Assembly: GCF_000224145.3 (NCBI RefSeq)
Contig: NC_020167.2
Location: 5,761,088-5,825,087, forward strand
Reading direction: 5' to 3'
DNA: 64,000 nt
From: Ciona intestinalis
Taxonomy: Eukaryota > Chordata > Ascidiacea > Phlebobranchia > Cionidae
A program made the translations under genes and the position numbers. The notes beneath the pieces were generated by a model. The model did not search any database and was not told the DNA's origin. It was given only the letters and a program-made list of their open reading frames with translations. Positions 1-10,163 of this stretch are shown here, piece by piece. Position 1 is the first letter of the stretch; every line of letters begins with the position of its first letter.

Positions 1-811
1 TTTTTGGAGAAAATTATGTTTCATTTTTTAGGTATTACGTAGCGCTATAACATATTCGAAGCTGGATCGGGAGAAAATTTCATAAATATATTTTTATGAC
101 GAATATTAATATTCAAATTTAAAAAAAAAAATAATTATTTTTTCGATGGGGATAACATGCTAGTGACCTACATAGATGTATGCGTAAGTTATATTTTCGC
201 GAAAAAAATCGAAAATTTAATATTTATATGATTCAAGTTATGACCATACTTGTTTGTATTCTGAACCCTTCCCCGCACTTTTTTGAAAAAAATGATGTTT
301 CATTTTTAGGTATTACGTAGCGCTATAACATATTCGAAGCTGAATCGGGAGAAAATTCTATAAATATGTTTTTATGACGAATATTAATATTCATAATTAA
401 TATTTTTTCGAAATTTTTATTTTTTATTTTAGATTCGGTACCGCTGGGGTCTAGTTGGTACAGTGTCCAAATTTTAGGTTAGTGGTACCAGTAGAAGGTA
501 TCGAAAATGGCCGCTAAAATATCTGTATTCTAGGATCACCTTGGTGTTAGGCACGTATTGGTGATCGTAATGCACGCAATGTGTCTCAGGGTGTACGAAT
601 GTTTTTAAACATCATACTGTATTTGAAAGGACTGTACCTAGCTGATCAGGAATTGCATGCAATAAATAAACGTTGCATGTTATTTTGTAAAAAAGTAGGC
701 TCAGAATTTTATAAAACAATGTAATATTACCTTCACAGGCATTGGTTCAATAGTTTCTTTAGTAATGTAGATATTACATATAAATAATTAATTAAATTAG
801 AATAGTTCAAC
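1..811. repeat. Non-coding left flank with a partially duplicated AT-rich repeat
   Basis: No coding exon is supported here. A segment of about 105 bp at roughly 15-118 recurs at roughly 288-394 with only a few differences; the shared core includes TTACGTAGCGCTATAACATA, then a stretch ending in TGACGAATATTAATATTCA. The copies are in direct orientation with a period near 275 bp, so this is either a short tandem repeat or two fragments of one dispersed element. An AATAAA occurs near 661-667 and could belong to a gene ending further left, but no exon supports that. The last ~60 bases before 812 are the probable 5' untranslated region of the next gene. Confidence 0.6.
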
Positions 812-2476
812 ATGGATCTATCTAAATATGCCGCACTCTCGGATTTCTTATCCAATTCTTGGTCAGATGTTGTTTCTGGATTTTGGAAGAAATACCCCAA
901 CCCATACAGGTAAACACAGCTTCCTATGTAAAATGTGTTGCGTTTTAACCAAAAGGTCTAAGTTCCAGGGTAACCAAAAGTTCTAAGTTCCAGGTTTAAC
1001 CAAAAGGTATAAGTCAATTTTATAACAGTAGAGTATACTAGGCGTAAAAACTATTTAAACAGTCACATTGTTATTTTATGACGACGTCTCATGTTTGTCA
1101 GGATGTTATCATATGCATGATTCATCCTTTTCATAAACATATGAAAACTAAAACATATATCCTATACATAAAAAAAGTTTTTTTTGTGAATAATACAATT
1201 TGTTATTGTTACTTTCAGCACCCATGTACTAACTGAAGATGTGTTGGAGCGAAAGCTTTTAGCGAACGGCCGATTATACACACGTCGCTTGCTTAGCAAA
1301 ACAAACCCCCTTCCAGCATGGGGTAGTATGGTGTTTAAATCCAACATGAAAAGTATGGTTCACATTGTTGAAGAATCTGTTGTGGATCCAGCTGAACAGA
1401 AAATGACAGTCTACACATGGAATACCTCTTATGTTAACATGATGGTATGCATTTATATGTTCTGCTTATTTTTTATATTTTTGGTTTATTTTTTATTTAC
1501 ATAGATATCGATTATTAGCCTTACATAAAAAATCCTCCTTTATAAATAATCACCCACAAAATAATAACTTGGCAACTCGTATGCTGGCACAAGGTGTTTA
1601 AAGAACCGTGTTATTAGATTGGTGTTTTTCGGACGCGGGAGGATAAAGTAAGTTGCATTCATATATTTATATTTATTTTTTCATTCCAATCATCAAGGAG
1701 ACATTTAATGTACAAACTTATTGTCTGTGTCCGTGTGTGTAGTAGTGTGAACGTATGAACGACACTACCTGTTTTTAAATGTAAATTATTAACCTAGCCC
1801 TGCTTTCTGACAGAGTTGACCACTTTTAAAATATCTTAACAAACTAATGCCACTTCCTGGACTTCTATTGCCATGGTATGGATCTTATTACATGTCAGAT
1901 CCCCTTTGCCCAAAATATCTTTTTATATGAATTCATGGCAAAATGTCAATTCCAATATCAGCATTTCGTGACAACACCTTTATATTCTAAAACTGTCCAA
2001 TAATACAGGCTTTAAGCACGTTTGGTTGGAAAGGGTTTTAAAGTAGATAGTAATAATGCAACAAGCACAACACGCGAGGTGTATGAAACAGAACACCTGT
2101 ATTGTGTCGCGTTTAGCCTTAATATATAAGTAAGATTCATTGAACAACCATCTACTTTCAGGATGTTCAGGAGAGACTGACAATTGCTCCCACATCTGAT
2201 CCAAGTGTAACAGAAGTGAGGAGGGAGGGATGGGTCGATTCTTCCCTCACAGGTTTTCGACGTGTCCTCCGTCAGTTTGGCATTACCAGGTGGCGATCTA
2301 ATGCAAAGAAGGCTTTCCTTGGTTACCAAACCGTGATGAATGGTGCAGGGGATTCAAGCAACAGGCATATTAAGGAGAGGGCAATGGATTCGATAAAAGA
2401 AGCAAAGGACAAAGCCAAACTTAAAGCAATTAACATCGCCTCAATGACAAAGATTGTTACTGATAAGTCATTGTGA
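812..2476 (+). CDS. PRELID1: PRELI/MSF1-domain protein, PRELID1-like (mitochondrial phosphatidic-acid transfer), 3 exons, 212 aa
   Basis: Exons 812-909, 1219-1444 and 2162-2476 join with matching phases and GT/AG borders. The product begins MDLSKYAALSDFL and ends KIVTDKSL. PRELI-family signatures are visible: FWKKYPNPYSTHVLTEDVLE near residues 25-44, RRLLSKTNPLPAW, a VDP..Q.MT..TWN strand near residues 91-104, and REGWVDSSLTGFRRVL in exon 3. In this family PRELID1 pairs with TRIAP1 in the mitochondrial intermembrane space and moves phosphatidic acid for cardiolipin synthesis; that role is family knowledge. The C-terminus (KEAKDKAKLKA) resembles the LEA-like tail of vertebrate PRELID1, which favours PRELID1 over PRELID3/slowmo. 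Length is close to human PRELID1 (219 aa). The ATG at 812 is the first in frame that gives a family-like N-terminus. Intron 2 carries SINE debris. Confidence 0.93.
1524..1680 (+). repeat. SINE 3' part inside PRELID1 intron 2
   Basis: The sequence contains CACCCACAAA, then GGCAACTCGTATGCTGGCAC, AGGTG and GGATAAAGTAAGTTGCATTC. This matches in order the 3' half of the full-length SINE copies at 27765-28062 and 56652-56968. The tRNA-related head is missing. More debris of the same family (GCGAGGTGTATGAAACAGAA) lies near 2065-2110 in the same intron. Confidence 0.7.
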
Positions 2477-2555
2477 TTTTGCGTTCCAATGTAATTCCTA
2501 AAAAATTCAAGCGTATCTATTATATTGTACTTTTTAATACTTGACCAAAAATGTC

Positions 2556-2561
2556 AATAAA
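2556..2561 (+). terminator. Candidate polyadenylation signal of PRELID1
   Basis: AATAAA lies 80 bases after the stop codon at 2474-2476, followed by a T-rich stretch. It is the first canonical hexamer after the stop and fits a short 3' UTR. Confidence 0.6.
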
Positions 2562-3658
2562 AATGAATCTTCTTTTGTGAAAGCTGTTTTTTAATTACTG
2601 CATAGTGTAAAATATTTAAAGTCTAGGTACTTTGTGTGTTTACCCATTATACAAAGTGCAGCATTAGCCCCACAAGGTGTTGAACGTTTGGGAAAAAAAC
2701 AATTAAAGTTTTAATTAAAGCACTTATTATCCACGGTCGTTTTCTTAAAAGAGTCGTCGTTTAAAAAGTCGATTTTATTGATTTGACGGCAACAAATAGG
2801 CATTTGGTTGACAAACATACTCATACAGTTAATACGGATCCATGGGTCATTTTATCGTTTAGTAATCATACACGGACGGTAGTTTCGCTGTAATATACTT
2901 TACCATCGATTTTTGAGCAAACGATCTTTCCTGTCCCCACAATTATAAATAGTATACGATTTTTATATAACTCAACGCCTACTTTCTCTACTACGTCATG
3001 AAAGATGTTTACAATCTGTGACGTAGTACACGTGCGAGGAAAAGTAAACTTCGTTTTTTTTCTGATGCAATATCATACAATGGTGTTCAAAATTAAAACA
3101 CCCATAATACAAACAGTTCGTCAAACTGTAAACAGATCTGTAATTTGTTTATCGGAAATGTATGAACACAGGCTATTACATCATTGTCATATTTCGTATA
3201 AATAGCGGTTCGCACAAATTTGAATTTATATAATAGAAAATGTAGTTCACGAAGTAGTGGTGGTGTTTTTTTTAAAACTTCGCTTGTATATGGTTTCACT
3301 AGAACACATAGCAGCAGTCCAAACAGATGATGCAATCTGTAAAGATATTTAAAATTGGTCATAACAATTAACAATTGTGGTTAAACAGTTTCAGTTTGAT
3401 ATAACTATACACATTTCTGCCCATTTCTGCCTATATATAACTATACACATTTCTGCCATAATGTGACTGTTTGATTCAGCTTATTGTTTGTGTTGTAGGT
3501 ATACTTATTTATTCTTCTTGTTGTGGATATTTATTTACTCTTCTTGTTGTGGATATTTATTTATTGTTCTTGTTGTGGATCTTTATTTATTGTTCTTGTT
3601 AAAGATATTATTTATTATTATTGTTCTTGTAGATATTTATTGCGGACATATTAGAATA
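2562..3658. other. Intergenic region PRELID1-QARS1, with a short tandem repeat before QARS1
   Basis: No exon-like frame is supported. At about 3505-3643 a unit of roughly 28 bp (TTCTTGTTGTGGATATTTAT followed by TTA) is repeated about four times with drift, immediately before the QARS1 start. The last copy ends in a T-rich run and TTCTTGTAG (about 3625-3632). That is a good splice acceptor about 26 bases ahead of the ATG, with no obvious coding exon upstream. It could end a 5'UTR intron or be a spliced-leader trans-splice site. The open frame at 3488-3658 is this repeat being translated and is not a gene. Confidence 0.6.
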
Positions 3659-6600
3659 ATGCCTGATTTAGCTAACTTGTTTGTTTCTGTTGGCCTTACT
3701 GAACAAAAAGCAAAGGAAACAGTGAAAAACAAGAATGTATCAGCTACTTTCGTGGAAGCAATTGATTTGGTAAGTGGTAGACATCTGTGTTGCAATATTT
3801 AAATAAATGTCATATTTTAGAGGTTTACACACAATGTGTGAGTGGGCCCGCGATGTGAGAAACAGAACATTTGTGTTATAGGACAGTTATAGTACAGTCA
3901 TGTAAGGATACATAAGTTTCACCCATTCATGATAAAAAATTATGATTTTGTTTTCAGGCAAAGAAGTCCTGTGAGGTTGACAAGTCCATTGGAGGTCTTC
4001 TTTACCAAATCTCCACTCGTTTGAAACACAAAGAACATCTTCCGGTCATAGTTAAGTTCGTGGCGGGCAAGAAAATAAAAACAGAGATCCAGTTAAGTTG
4101 CGCTCTTGATTATCTGAAGAACAATCCCTCCATACCTGTGGATGAGCAAAAGTTCTCCGATGCAAGCGGGGTGGGGGTGGAAATATCTCCCGCACAAGTG
4201 GAGGAAGTGGTATGTATAATAGATGTAAAAATTTGTAGGGTATTAGGTATAGGTGTCGAACTATTTAAAAAGCAGCAGGGGTAGTTAAACACATATTTGG
4301 TAAAACGAACTTCATTGGTTGTAATGCGTTTACTGATTATTGGAGCACAGATAATTCAAGAGTATTCCTGTCTAAGTTTCCACTTATTGTTTGGGGCATA
4401 TGGTATTAGGACTTAATTGGCTCAATTGATAAGACTGAGAGTACAAGCTTTATAAAGGAGGCAACTTAAAAAATATGTTTTCAGATTGAAAACTTGGTGA
4501 ACGAAAATAAAGCTGAGCTTTTAAGCCAACGTTACCGCTTTAACACTGGAAAAATCTTGGCCACGGCTAGAAAACTTCTTAAATTTGCCGATGGACGAAT
4601 CGTAAAGAGTGAGCTTGATATGCAGATTCTAGATTTGCTTGGTCCAAAAACTGAGGCAGATTTTGGACCTGTAGCTAAAGGAAAGGTATGTGTTTGTTTT
4701 TACTACATTAATTGTGCAGTTTTTCTAAAAGGCTCTCTTGTGTGTTTTGTTTGTAAGTAAAGTGTTTAATTCAATTGTTTTATGTTGTAAAATACTTACC
4801 CGTGCTTGTAACTTTGAAAGTTACTGAATTATTGTAACTTTTTATGTAAGTTTTAAGGTGAATAAAGAAATTATTTTACAATTGCCGCTCAGGCAGAAAA
4901 TGTTGGTCAAAAGTCTGTATGTTTTCGTCAAACATCTTATAACTTCTTTTGTAGAAAGAGAAGAAGGAAAAAAGTGGGAGCAAGAGTGGGAAGGAAGAGG
5001 AGCAACAATGGGAGGATAGGAGTCTGATGGAGCAGTTGAGAGGAGCTGCTTTAAAATTCCACAAACCGGGTGAAAATTATAAAACTGAAGGCTATGTAAT
5101 CACTGATAACACGATGAGATTGATGGGGGAACATCTTAAAATCACTGGAGGGCAGGTAGGAGTTACCGCATTGATTTGTTTCTTATTTTATAAATACCGT
5201 TTGCAAAAATTAGTAAGTGCAAAGCATGAACAGCTTGTTTGGTAATTTTGGTTTTTGTACTGATGCAGTTTGAACATGATAGGGTGCATTGGTTATATGG
5301 GCTATATTTTAAAATGTTGGTGGGAAAAGTGTATTTACCAAAAAAGATGTTTATTATTACTATTTTAAAGCAATAGTTTGTTTTGAAAATAATATTTAAT
5401 CTAGCTGCCAGTAAATTGTAAACCTACAAAAATATACAAAAACATTTATTAGTATTTTCTCACAGGTTAGAACGAGATTTCCACCAGAGCCAAATGGAAT
5501 CCTTCACATTGGTCATGCCAAGGCGATCAACTTTAACTTTGGTTACGCGAAAGCAAACGACGGAATCTGCTTCCTTAGATATGATGATACAAACCCAGAA
5601 AAAGAGGAAGAAAAATTCTTCACCGGGATTTTAGCAATGGTTAAGTGGCTTGGTATGTCAAATAGTGATTACAAACATGTGTTTTTGTTGGTATGCAATC
5701 AGTACTGTTACAGTGTTCCAAACTAGTATCGTTATAGTGTTCAAACCTAACCTTTTCCTTTTTTTCTTTTTGTATTTTTTAAAAAATTGCAAAAAAAAAT
5801 AGTTTTAATGAATTTTACAAGTTCGTTTTGTAGAATACTGTTAGAATAAAATAGTAAGATACTATATTGTCGGAACAGAAGTATTGTTTACTAGCAAATT
5901 TTATTTCCTTTTTTCTATTTTTTTTTTTATTTCTTATACACTTTAATATTTTATTCTCAACAGGATACACCCCTTACAAAGTGACCCACGCATCAGATTA
6001 TTTCCAAGAGTTATACGACCTTGCTGTTGTGCTTATCAAGAAGGACTTGGCTTATGCTTGTCATCAGAAATATGAAGAAATCAAAGGAATTAACCCTCCA
6101 CCCTCTCCATGGAGGAATCGACCAATCTCGGAATCTCTTGCTCTTTTTGAGGTATTTGGGCTGTGAGGGTTAGGTTTTTACATTTGAAGGATTGAAAATG
6201 GTGTGACATTAGTATTATTATTACCACACAGCTTGACATATATAGTAGGGTGGGGGGAATTAGGACACCTTTACTTTCTATTCCTTGTTTCATACGTAGT
6301 AAACAAAGAACATTAAAATAATTCTAAAACTGTATCCTTATGACTCTCATAAACCGTTATTAGTTGTTTAAAAAACAATCAATATATTTGGATATATACT
6401 GATGTAAATGATCGTGTTTGATTTCAATTTTGCCATTTTGTTTATAAAAATGCTTGTACAAGTCGTTTGTAATCAACAGGAGTGTATTTATATTCAAAAG
6501 ATCTTTCTGTAAAATTAGATGGATTGCCTTCTGCTCTTTAATTAACTAAGCCCTTCATCCCAGGACATGAGAAAGGGGAAGTTGGATGAAGGGAGCACCA

Positions 6601-9600
6601 CCATCCGGATGAAACACATCATGGAGGATGGAAAACAAGATCCCGTCGCTTATCGGATCAAATTTACTCCTCATCATAGAACTGGGGATAAATGGTGTAT
6701 CTACCCGACTTACGACTTCACGCATTGCCTCTGCGATAGTTTAGAACATATTTCTCATTCTCTTTGCACGAAGGAGTTCCAAGCCAGGTAAAGTTATTGA
6801 CAAATGTATTGCTTTTTAACTTAAAAAATTGTGAAGACATTCCTGAATGACAGTTTACTTTACAAGTTTAAACGGTAAAAATTTTAGCCCTCTTGTTTTT
6901 TTTACAAATGTTTCATTATGCATGCTCTTAAATGTAAGTAGATTTTACTTCTATTTTAATGTTTTGCAACTTCCTGTGTAAATTACTAGTAATGTCAGCC
7001 GTTGGTAACCTAGTTTGTCTGTGTTTTTAAGTTTGGCTCAGTATATTGAGTTTTGTCTGTTTTTAAGTTTGGCTAAGTATATCTTGGCCATTATAGATAA
7101 TGTTTTTATAAAATAACAACTGAAAAGTATATTTGAAAACCTATTTCATGCATGAAAAACAAATATGCTTTTTATGCATGTAAAACAAAAAATATAAACC
7201 TATTTTATGCATGTTAATGTTAACCAAACTGTATTTTCCAGGCGTTCAAGTTACTTTTGGTTGTGCAATTCGGTTGATGTATATTGTCCTGTGCAGTGGG
7301 AATATGGGCGTCTTAATTTGCAAGTAAGTTCAGCTGTTGAAGTTATTACTCCCCTGTGTGTTACTGTTTGTCATAATTATGTTAAATGGAAGACTTTCTT
7401 ACTGTTTAGTTAGATATGTAGCTACAAAAATCATGTTCATTCAATTATTTTTTGAATAAGAAACTAACGATACCATTTAGGGCAAAATGCATATCTTTTT
7501 ATTATACAATTGGTTAGACGTTAGACTTGATTACGTTTTCATAGCACCAGATACCTTTTTGGGTGAAACAGCCACGCTTTTTTACTGACACTCTATTTCA
7601 AAATTTTTATTTATAGCGTGGTTTAACAACTGTGGTTTTGCTGTTGATTCCCTTACACCACGTTTTTCATACCAGATAAGATGTTGAAAAATTCTGAATA
7701 GAATCTATGTTATGTATTCATATTAATATTATCCACAGTACACAGTTGTGTCCAAGAGGAAGATTCAGAAGTTGATTGATGCAGGGATTGTGAGGGATTG
7801 GGACGATCCTCGACTTTTTACTCTCACTGCTCTTAGAAGAAGAGGATTTCCTCCAGAGGCGTTGAACGATTTCTGTGCCAAGGTGAGTGAAACAAGTCAA
7901 AAAATGAGATTAATTCTTTGTGGCTCAGTGGTAATGCATGATTACTGCAATATTGTATTTTTCTGCATTATTCTGTATTTTTCTCTGCAATATTGTGTAT
8001 TTTTTCTGCATCATTTTGCATTTTACTGTATTTTGTTGTGTATTCTGATGGCCTGTTTATAATGTCTGATATTAATATACTACATCCACCTAAATTTGTA
8101 GAATGCTTAGAAATAAATATGCGTTTCTTACACACCAGGTTGGGGTAACTGGCAATCTTTGTATATTGGAACCCACCATGTTGGAGTCATGCGTGAGGAC
8201 AACTCTTAACAACACAGCACCAAGGTATGTGAAGTACATAGTAGTGAAATTATTTTATTCAAAATATTACTAACATCGTCTATTTGTCCCTTTGAATATG
8301 GCAATAAAGAAATGAAAAAAAAAACTCGACAAAGCGACAAATAATAGGTGAAAATATGGTTGTTTCAAATAAAATAAAAAAGATATATTATTACGATTAA
8401 AATCTTATTTAATTGGTCGCTCCGTCGATTCTTTATGGTTAAGGTGTTACAGCAAGGCCTGCCATACCTATGCAAAAATTTGTATGATAGCGATACTCAA
8501 ATCTTGGCTAAAATTACCATCAAAGTTTCAAAAAAAATAAGACAAAAAAATAATTGGTATAAAAACGTAGTGTATTTCTGACGCTTCGTATGCATTTCGA
8601 CAAGAATTCAACGTAATTGTTATGGACCCGCCTCCGAGCACACCCGCGACAGAAAGGCACTGGCATGCCTTAGCCACGTGACTTGTGCAATGTGCCGTAG
8701 TCAGCGTGTTTCATTATTAGTTGTGTAGTTATGTAGTAATTAGTGTCGCTATGTTGCAATTTAGTTCCCTTTATATACGTGTGTGCTCGCCTTAGTTTTC
8801 ATTCTACAATTTGGCGTCTCAATACAAACCCAAGAACACAACAGTAATGACAGACAAAACATTGGAAATAAACGCCTTTTCATACCAGAATAACCGTTGA
8901 AAGTTTATTCACATTATGCCTGGTAGCAGAAGTAACAGAATCTTAATCTTTCTTCTACAACAGAGTGATGGCCGTGTTGGATCCTCTCAAGATCACCATC
9001 ACCAACTTCCCAAGTGATGAGGGATCAATCGAGATCAAAGTTCCCAACTTCCCTGCTGATGAATCGCGAGGACATCATTCATCCAACCTCACCAAGTCCT
9101 TATATATTGAAAGAACAGATTTCATGGATGTAAGATTTTTATTTTCACAAGTGTTAAGATAAATTATATTTATTTCTTCATATATAATAGCAAAAATCAA
9201 ATTAACCAAAACAAGAATAATTGAAAATAAACAAATTATGACACACATTAAAATCTTTAAAAAAATATTTTCAACAGACATTTTTAATTTCAAATTTAAT
9301 TTTCTGTACTTTTTCTTGCATTTTTCTTAGATTGCAGACAAAAACTACAAGAATTTTTTACTACAAGAAAAAATAAAAATTTTCTTGCATTTTTCTTAGA
9401 TTGCAGACAAAAACTACAAGAGGTTCGCATCGAATCAGAGCGTCGGGTTACGTCATGCAGGTTTGGTTCTCACGCTTGACCGAGCAGTGAAAGGAGACAA
9501 CGGTGACGTCACTGAGCTCATTGTGACGTGTAAATCGGTTGAAGAATCCCCGAAACCAAAAGCTTTTATCCACTGGGTGTCAGCAACGAGCAGTCTGGCA

Positions 9601-10053
9601 TGCGAGATTCGCGTGTACAGCAGATTGTAAGGAAAAATATATATTTTTTCATCTGAATTTTAACACGTTTTTCATCACAGATTTAAGCACAAAAACCCGG
9701 AGGACCCAGCAGTGGTTCCAGGCGGTTTTGTGACGGATTGCAACTCCAATACACTGACGGTTAACACTGCTGCGAGGGTGGAAGCGTCGGTTAAAAATTC
9801 CAAAGTTTTCGACAAATTTCAGTTCGAGCGACTTGGTTACTTCTGTGTGGATCCCGATACTAACGATAACAAGGTATATATATGTCACAACACTGTGCAC
9901 TTATTCTTGGCGGCGATTGTGACGTAAGGGTACATCATTCTGACGTCACAATCGCCGCTGTTCACGTGTTCACACAGCACAAACACTTTGTTTTTTTTAC
10001 AGATTGTTTTTAACCGCACCATCCCACTGAAAGAGGACCCCGGTAAAAACTGA
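3659..10053 (+). CDS. QARS1: Glutaminyl-tRNA synthetase, cytosolic, 14 exons, 770 aa
   Basis: Exons: 3659-3769, 3958-4209, 4485-4685, 4955-5155, 5466-5652, 5964-6151, 6564-6787, 7242-7323, 7739-7882, 8139-8224, 8964-9129, 9400-9626, 9681-9873, 10003-10053. All borders are GT/AG, phases agree, and the stop is TGA. The product charges tRNA(Gln) with glutamine and in animals belongs to the multi-synthetase complex. Residues 1-~250 are the eukaryotic N-terminal YqeY-like tRNA-binding region with a Lys/Glu/Ser-rich linker. The class I catalytic core follows, with HIGH at about 269-272 and the KMSKS-equivalent VSKRK at about 486-490. It includes [20 protein letters not shown], the family's DDTNPEKEE and [10 protein letters not shown]. 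The C-terminal anticodon-binding barrels end in [14 protein letters not shown]. Length matches human QARS1 (775 aa). Intron 6 holds a MITE; intron 11 has a duplicated acceptor. Confidence 0.97.
6242..6410 (+). mobile_element. MITE copy 1 (~190-bp family), 3'-truncated, in QARS1 intron 6
   Basis: It starts TATAGTAGGGTGGGGGGAAT, then GGACACC, a run ending GTAGTAAACAAAGAACATTA, CATAAACCGTTATTAG and TTGTTTAAAAAACAATCAAT. This order matches the better-preserved copy at 10789-10984. The distal inverted repeat is not recognisable. There is no coding capacity. Confidence 0.75.
9316..9421 (+). repeat. Tandem duplication of the QARS1 exon-12 splice acceptor
   Basis: A stretch of about 40 bases holding the T-rich tract, the acceptor TTTTTCTTAG and the first exon bases (ATTGCAGACAAAAACTACAA) occurs twice. 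The exon-like starts are 9331 and 9400, a spacing of 69 bases. Only the second copy continues into the QARS1 frame ([18 protein letters not shown]). The first copy reads into an in-frame TAG after about 22 codons, ahead of the true exon. Confidence 0.85.
9910..9958. repeat. Perfect 16-bp inverted repeat (hairpin) in the last QARS1 intron
   Basis: The left arm GCGGCGATTGTGACGT (9910-9925) and the right arm ACGTCACAATCGCCGC (9943-9958) are exact reverse complements, separated by a 17-base loop. The right arm overlaps a TGACGTCA palindrome. The intron is only 129 bases, so the hairpin would occupy over a third of it. Confidence 0.85.
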
Positions 10054-10157
10054 ACTTCCGGTCGCGTATACGTCATTTTGTGACGTAGTTATGACATCAT
10101 CGTATGTAGCACAAACCAGAAGATATTTTTTGTTTAGGGGAATTTTTGCGGTGACCT

Positions 10158-10163
10158 AATAAA
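10158..10163 (+). terminator. Candidate polyadenylation signal of QARS1
   Basis: AATAAA lies about 105 bases after the QARS1 stop codon, with TG/T-rich sequence after it. It is the first canonical hexamer downstream of the stop. Confidence 0.6.

Noticed and set aside
3488..3658. Open frame extending upstream of the QARS1 ATG
   Set aside because: It translates a 28-bp tandem repeat into FLLW/YLFI-rich peptide. The family-like N-terminus starts at 3659.
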